Assembly (NCBI GenBank): GCA_013298265.1
Contig: JAAFHE010000154.1
Coordinates: forward strand, 1,134-7,638
DNA length: 6,505 bases
DNA from: Lysobacterales bacterium
Lineage (GTDB): Bacteria > Pseudomonadota > Gammaproteobacteria > Xanthomonadales > Rhodanobacteraceae
Direction: 5' to 3'
The position numbers and the translations under genes were made by a program. The notes beneath the pieces were generated by a model. The model was not told where the DNA came from. It ran no database searches and was given only the letters and a program-made list of their open reading frames with translations. Positions 3,721-6,505 of this stretch are shown here, in pieces (position 1 is the first letter of the stretch; each line of letters starts with the position of its first letter).

Positions 3721-6505
3721 ATGCACAGGATCCAGGTATTCAGGGCGCGCTATCTGCTGGCACTGTATGCGGTTTTCACGGCGTCACTGCCGCTGCCGTC
3801 GTCGGGCCAGCTCGCGCCCGTTGGCGCCGACCACTATGGAAGCCGTGCCAGCGATACCGGATTTCAAGGGTCGGTCAACGCGGCGGGCGGATACGACACG
3901 GCGGTGCCGCTGGATTTTCCGGTTGCGCGCGAGGGCCTGCCCGTGCCGCTGCAGGTCGTCTACGGTGGCGGCAACCAGGTCGGTGCGGTGGGACTCGGCT
4001 GGGATGTGCCGCTGTCGTTCATCGTGCGCAGCACATCGACGGCAAAGCGCCGACCGATGTCCACCTCAGGCCAGGCACCGGAGCGGCTATCCCTGACCCT
4101 CAATGGCAACAAGATCGACCTTGTGCGCAACGCGGAGGACACGGCCTGGGTCGCACGGCGTGGAGCCGCACAGATCGAAGTCCGCGCCAACGGCGATGGC
4201 CTGATGGTGGCCTACGACGGCGAAGGGCGGACGTACCAGTTCAGTTCGGCCGGTGCGACGGCAGGCAGCCGCCTTATCGACGGCAGACTGTTCCTGTTGA
4301 CCAGCATCAAGGGCATCCGCGGCAATCGGATTCAGCTCGGCTACGGCATTTCCGCGCCGGCATTGCCGGGCGGCGGTACGGGCCTCGCCATCAACCTGGC
4401 GTCCGTGAGCTACAACGTCAGCCCCACGAATACGGCCTGTTTCAAGCATCGTGTATTCCTTACCTACGATGCGGCCGTAGTGCCGCCTGCAGCGCCTCTT
4501 GCGATGTCGGTGCTGGAGGGCACGGTGCTGGCGCGCGTACAGAAACTGGCATCCGTTACCGTCAAGAGCAAAGAGAACTGCAGTGGCGGAGCGGAAAAGA
4601 CGCTGTCCAGCCACACATTCACCTACCAGGCCGATACCGACACGCAGCAGCCGCGCCTGCGTTCGGTGACGATGACGGGCCAGCAAGGCACGGCCGAGCA
4701 GAATGTCGTACTGCCGGTCGCGACCTATTCCTACGGCTCGGTCGTCGATCCGGCGACCGGCGGCATAGTGTACGAAAAAGTGCAGGATGCTACGCCGGCG
4801 GCCAGCGGGGCCGGTCGCGGCATCAGCTTCTCGACGACCAGGTTTCCACGCGCGGGCAACGCGGGCGATCCCTATGCGCAGTACCACTATTACGTGGAAA
4901 CGCCGCAGTCGCTCATTGATCTCAATGGTGACGGACGCCCCGATTTCCTGAGCAAGGATGCCGGGCTCTATCTCAATACCTCGGGCGCCGCCGGCCCTGT
5001 CCAGTTCACGCCGGCGCCGAGCGTTTTCTCCAGCTTCGGGGGATTCCCGGCGCGCAATATCGACGACAAGGGCAGTGTCTGGGATATCGACATGAGCCGT
5101 CCGAGGAACCAGTACAACATTCTGATGAATACCCAGCAGCCGGAAGGGGAATACATCGACATGAATGGCGACGGGCGTCTCGATATCGTTCGAAGCGATC
5201 GCGACACGTTGAGCGATGTGTACTGGAACAGGCCGCCGCCGGATGGATCGAACCCCAGCGGGATCGCGTTCCTGTCGCACAGCTTCTCGACGGTCGCGCT
5301 CAGGCAGGCCCTCGCCAGTAGCGGCATCGGCGTTGCAGAAGGCGTGCTCGGACAGTCGGTCACGGTCCAGTCCGCTGACCTGGCCGCGTGCTGGACGCGA
5401 AACGGCCAGGCGTTCACACGCGCTCGCGAGTCTGTTTGCAACAGCTTCCCTGCGCGCGATTTCCGCCGCAGGACGCTGACCGAATTCGAACTGCGCGACG
5501 TCAACGGTGATGGATATCCGGACTTCGTCTACATGGGATCTCGTGTAGCGACACATTCCGACCCTCAGCTAATGCCGTCGCCGCTCGAGCCACGTTCTCC
5601 CGTGATTACTAGCATTCCCAGCGACTACCTCGGATCGAGGGATATCAAGGTTCTGCTGAACACGTCTGGCGCACAGCTTGGCGGCGATGGGATCGTCGGG
5701 TTTTCCGCGACGCCCGTAACGCTCGAAATCGGCGGATATACCGGCTGTGGCATCAGCCGCTGGGAGCCCGATCCCGGCGATTCGAAGGGTGGGACGGTCA
5801 ACCAGGTGTGCGGACTGCAGGACATCAACGGCGACGGGCTGGCCGACCGCATCACGACGCAAGCTGACGGGCGCACCATGGCCAGACTCGGCACCGGTGA
5901 CATGAGCCGGCCGTTCGCGGACGCCACCATTGCCCTGCCCGGCGTGCTGTCGCGGGTCGAAACCGAGCTGACGATACTGCCGAACGCAGCCGTGCCTTCG
6001 CCTACCCATTGCTACCACATGACCAGCACGTACGACACCAGAACCACGCGCGCGCTGCGGGATATCAACGGCGACGGCATCCCGGACTACCTGGTATCGG
6101 CGGCGAACGGTCCCTGGCAGGCGTACCTGGGCACCGGAACCGGCTTCACCGGACCGGTCTCCGTCACGCTTCCCAACGCCTACGGGTTGGCGGTTTCTGT
6201 GGACCGCAACAAATGTGCCCAGCTCGACGTCAGCGTTACGCCACAGGAGACGGCGGCCAATGTGAGCGGCCTCTACGACATGGACGGCAACGGCCAGCCG
6301 GAAATGGTCACGCTGTCGCCGGGCGGGGCGGTGTGGAATATCTATCAGCTCAAGGCGCCCGTGGCGCAGGAGGATGTGGGGACGCGGATTGCCGGTGTAC
6401 CTGCAGCCGGACGTCTGACGCGGATCAATCACGGCTACGGTGCAAGCACGACGATCGGCTATCGCTCGGCGAAGGAGGAATGGAATCCAGCGCACCGCGT
6501 GGCGT
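3721..6505 (+). CDS. Large SpvB/TcB-like protein with FG-GAP calcium-loop repeats, N-terminal part (3' end missing)
   Basis: The frame has no stop for 928 codons and runs off the right edge. Residues 1-29 look like a signal peptide: Arg at 3, 8 and 10, a hydrophobic stretch at 11-25, and possible cleavage after SSG. Residues about 47-97 match the start of SpvB/TcB proteins, ending in GLGWDVP (91-97). Six acidic loops of the DxNGDGxxD type begin at residues 400, 480, 593, 701, 781 and 853; they are typical calcium-binding turns of FG-GAP/VCBS propeller blades. Blade-like LYLNTSG (416-422) and VLLNTSG (644-650) accompany them. Residues 899-914, LTRINHGYGASTTIGY, resemble the Tc-toxin middle domain. 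In TcB/Rhs proteins these parts build a shell enclosing a C-terminal toxin, so Rhs/YD repeats probably follow. Eight cysteines (240, 287, 557, 573, 676, 697, 764, 832) suit an exported protein. Toxin versus surface or wall protein cannot be decided without the C-terminus. Confidence 0.88.
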   Translation, partial: MHRIQVFRARYLLALYAVFTASLPLPSSGQLAPVGADHYGSRASDTGFQGSVNAAGGYDTAVPLDFPVAREGLPVPLQVVYGGGNQVGAVGLGWDVPLSFIVRSTSTAKRRPMSTSGQAPERLSLTLNGNKIDLVRNAEDTAWVARRGAAQIEVRANGDGLMVAYDGEGRTYQFSSAGATAGSRLIDGRLFLLTSIKGIRGNRIQLGYGISAPALPGGGTGLAINLASVSYNVSPTNTACFKHRVFLTYDAAVVPPAAPLAMSVLEGTVLARVQKLASVTVKSKENCSGGAEKTLSSHTFTYQADTDTQQPRLRSVTMTGQQGTAEQNVVLPVATYSYGSVVDPATGGIVYEKVQDATPAASGAGRGISFSTTRFPRAGNAGDPYAQYHYYVETPQSLIDLNGDGRPDFLSKDAGLYLNTSGAAGPVQFTPAPSVFSSFGGFPARNIDDKGSVWDIDMSRPRNQYNILMNTQQPEGEYIDMNGDGRLDIVRSDRDTLSDVYWNRPPPDGSNPSGIAFLSHSFSTVALRQALASSGIGVAEGVLGQSVTVQSADLAACWTRNGQAFTRARESVCNSFPARDFRRRTLTEFELRDVNGDGYPDFVYMGSRVATHSDPQLMPSPLEPRSPVITSIPSDYLGSRDIKVLLNTSGAQLGGDGIVGFSATPVTLEIGGYTGCGISRWEPDPGDSKGGTVNQVCGLQDINGDGLADRITTQADGRTMARLGTGDMSRPFADATIALPGVLSRVETELTILPNAAVPSPTHCYHMTSTYDTRTTRALRDINGDGIPDYLVSAANGPWQAYLGTGTGFTGPVSVTLPNAYGLAVSVDRNKCAQLDVSVTPQETAANVSGLYDMDGNGQPEMVTLSPGGAVWNIYQLKAPVAQEDVGTRIAGVPAAGRLTRINHGYGASTTIGYRSAKEEWNPAHRVA
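4918..6303 (+). repeat. Six FG-GAP/VCBS acidic-loop repeats
   Basis: The nine-residue loops DLNGDGRPD, DMNGDGRLD, DVNGDGYPD, DINGDGLAD, DINGDGIPD and DMDGNGQPE are spaced 80, 113, 108, 80 and 72 residues apart. The fourth and fifth are almost identical in DNA (ATCAACGGCGACGG at both 5824 and 6064). The sixth departs from the rest: Asn and Asp are swapped and the last Asp is Glu. The pattern matches calcium-binding turns of a beta propeller. Number and spacing are directly visible; calcium binding is inferred from the family. Confidence 0.85.

Noticed and set aside
3555..4919. Plus-strand open frame of 454 codons
   Set aside because: It overlaps the SpvB/Tc-like gene in another frame, is Arg/Gly-rich and starts in the intergenic region without a ribosome binding site.
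4087..5556. Minus-strand open frame of 489 codons opposite the SpvB/Tc-like gene
   Set aside because: Its sequence has no known family and its Val-Asp and Arg-rich pattern is the mirror of the acidic-loop codons. The plus strand carries the ribosome binding site, signal-like start and six conserved loops.
5569..6495. Minus-strand open frame of 308 codons
   Set aside because: It is antisense to the repeat part of the SpvB/Tc-like gene and is a GC-rich shadow with no domain pattern.

Overview
The window is about two-thirds G+C by eye. It looks like a chromosomal stretch from a high-GC proteobacterium. The split class II ribonucleotide reductase and an AlgP-like Lys/Ala protein suggest a gammaproteobacterium; a Pseudomonas- or Xanthomonadales-like host is an inference, not shown. 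All supported genes are on the plus strand.

Positions 1-3360 hold a split, adenosylcobalamin-dependent (class II) ribonucleotide reductase. The catalytic subunit gene nrdJa enters from the left edge and ends at 1480. It carries the thiyl-radical/redox motif and the phosphate loop but has no cysteine-rich tail. That tail is on a separate protein, NrdJb (2563-3360), which has a TSCPD-type domain, a flexible linker and a six-cysteine C-terminus. In Pseudomonas the two halves are nearly adjacent. Here they are separated by 1,082 bases that hold a complete gene for a histone H1/AlgP-like DNA-binding protein (1559-2140) and a 422-base stretch rich in possible hairpins. Deoxyribonucleotide synthesis and a nucleoid protein may therefore share expression.

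Within nrdJb, a run of nine A bases lies exactly at the junction between the folded domain and the redox tail. UGA stops wait within a few codons in both alternative frames. This has the layout of a dnaX-type slippage or frameshift site and would give a NrdJb lacking every cysteine. It is the most unusual feature of the window.

Positions 3361-3720 are non-coding. From 3721 to the right edge a single frame stays open for 928 codons. It encodes the N-terminal part of a large, probably exported SpvB/TcB-like protein with six calcium-loop (FG-GAP/VCBS) repeats and the beginning of a Tc-toxin middle domain. An Rhs/YD-repeat region probably follows outside the window. Its codon use is looser than that of the nrdJ genes, which fits an accessory or acquired gene beside a core locus.

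No tRNA, rRNA, insertion sequence or CRISPR array was recognised.
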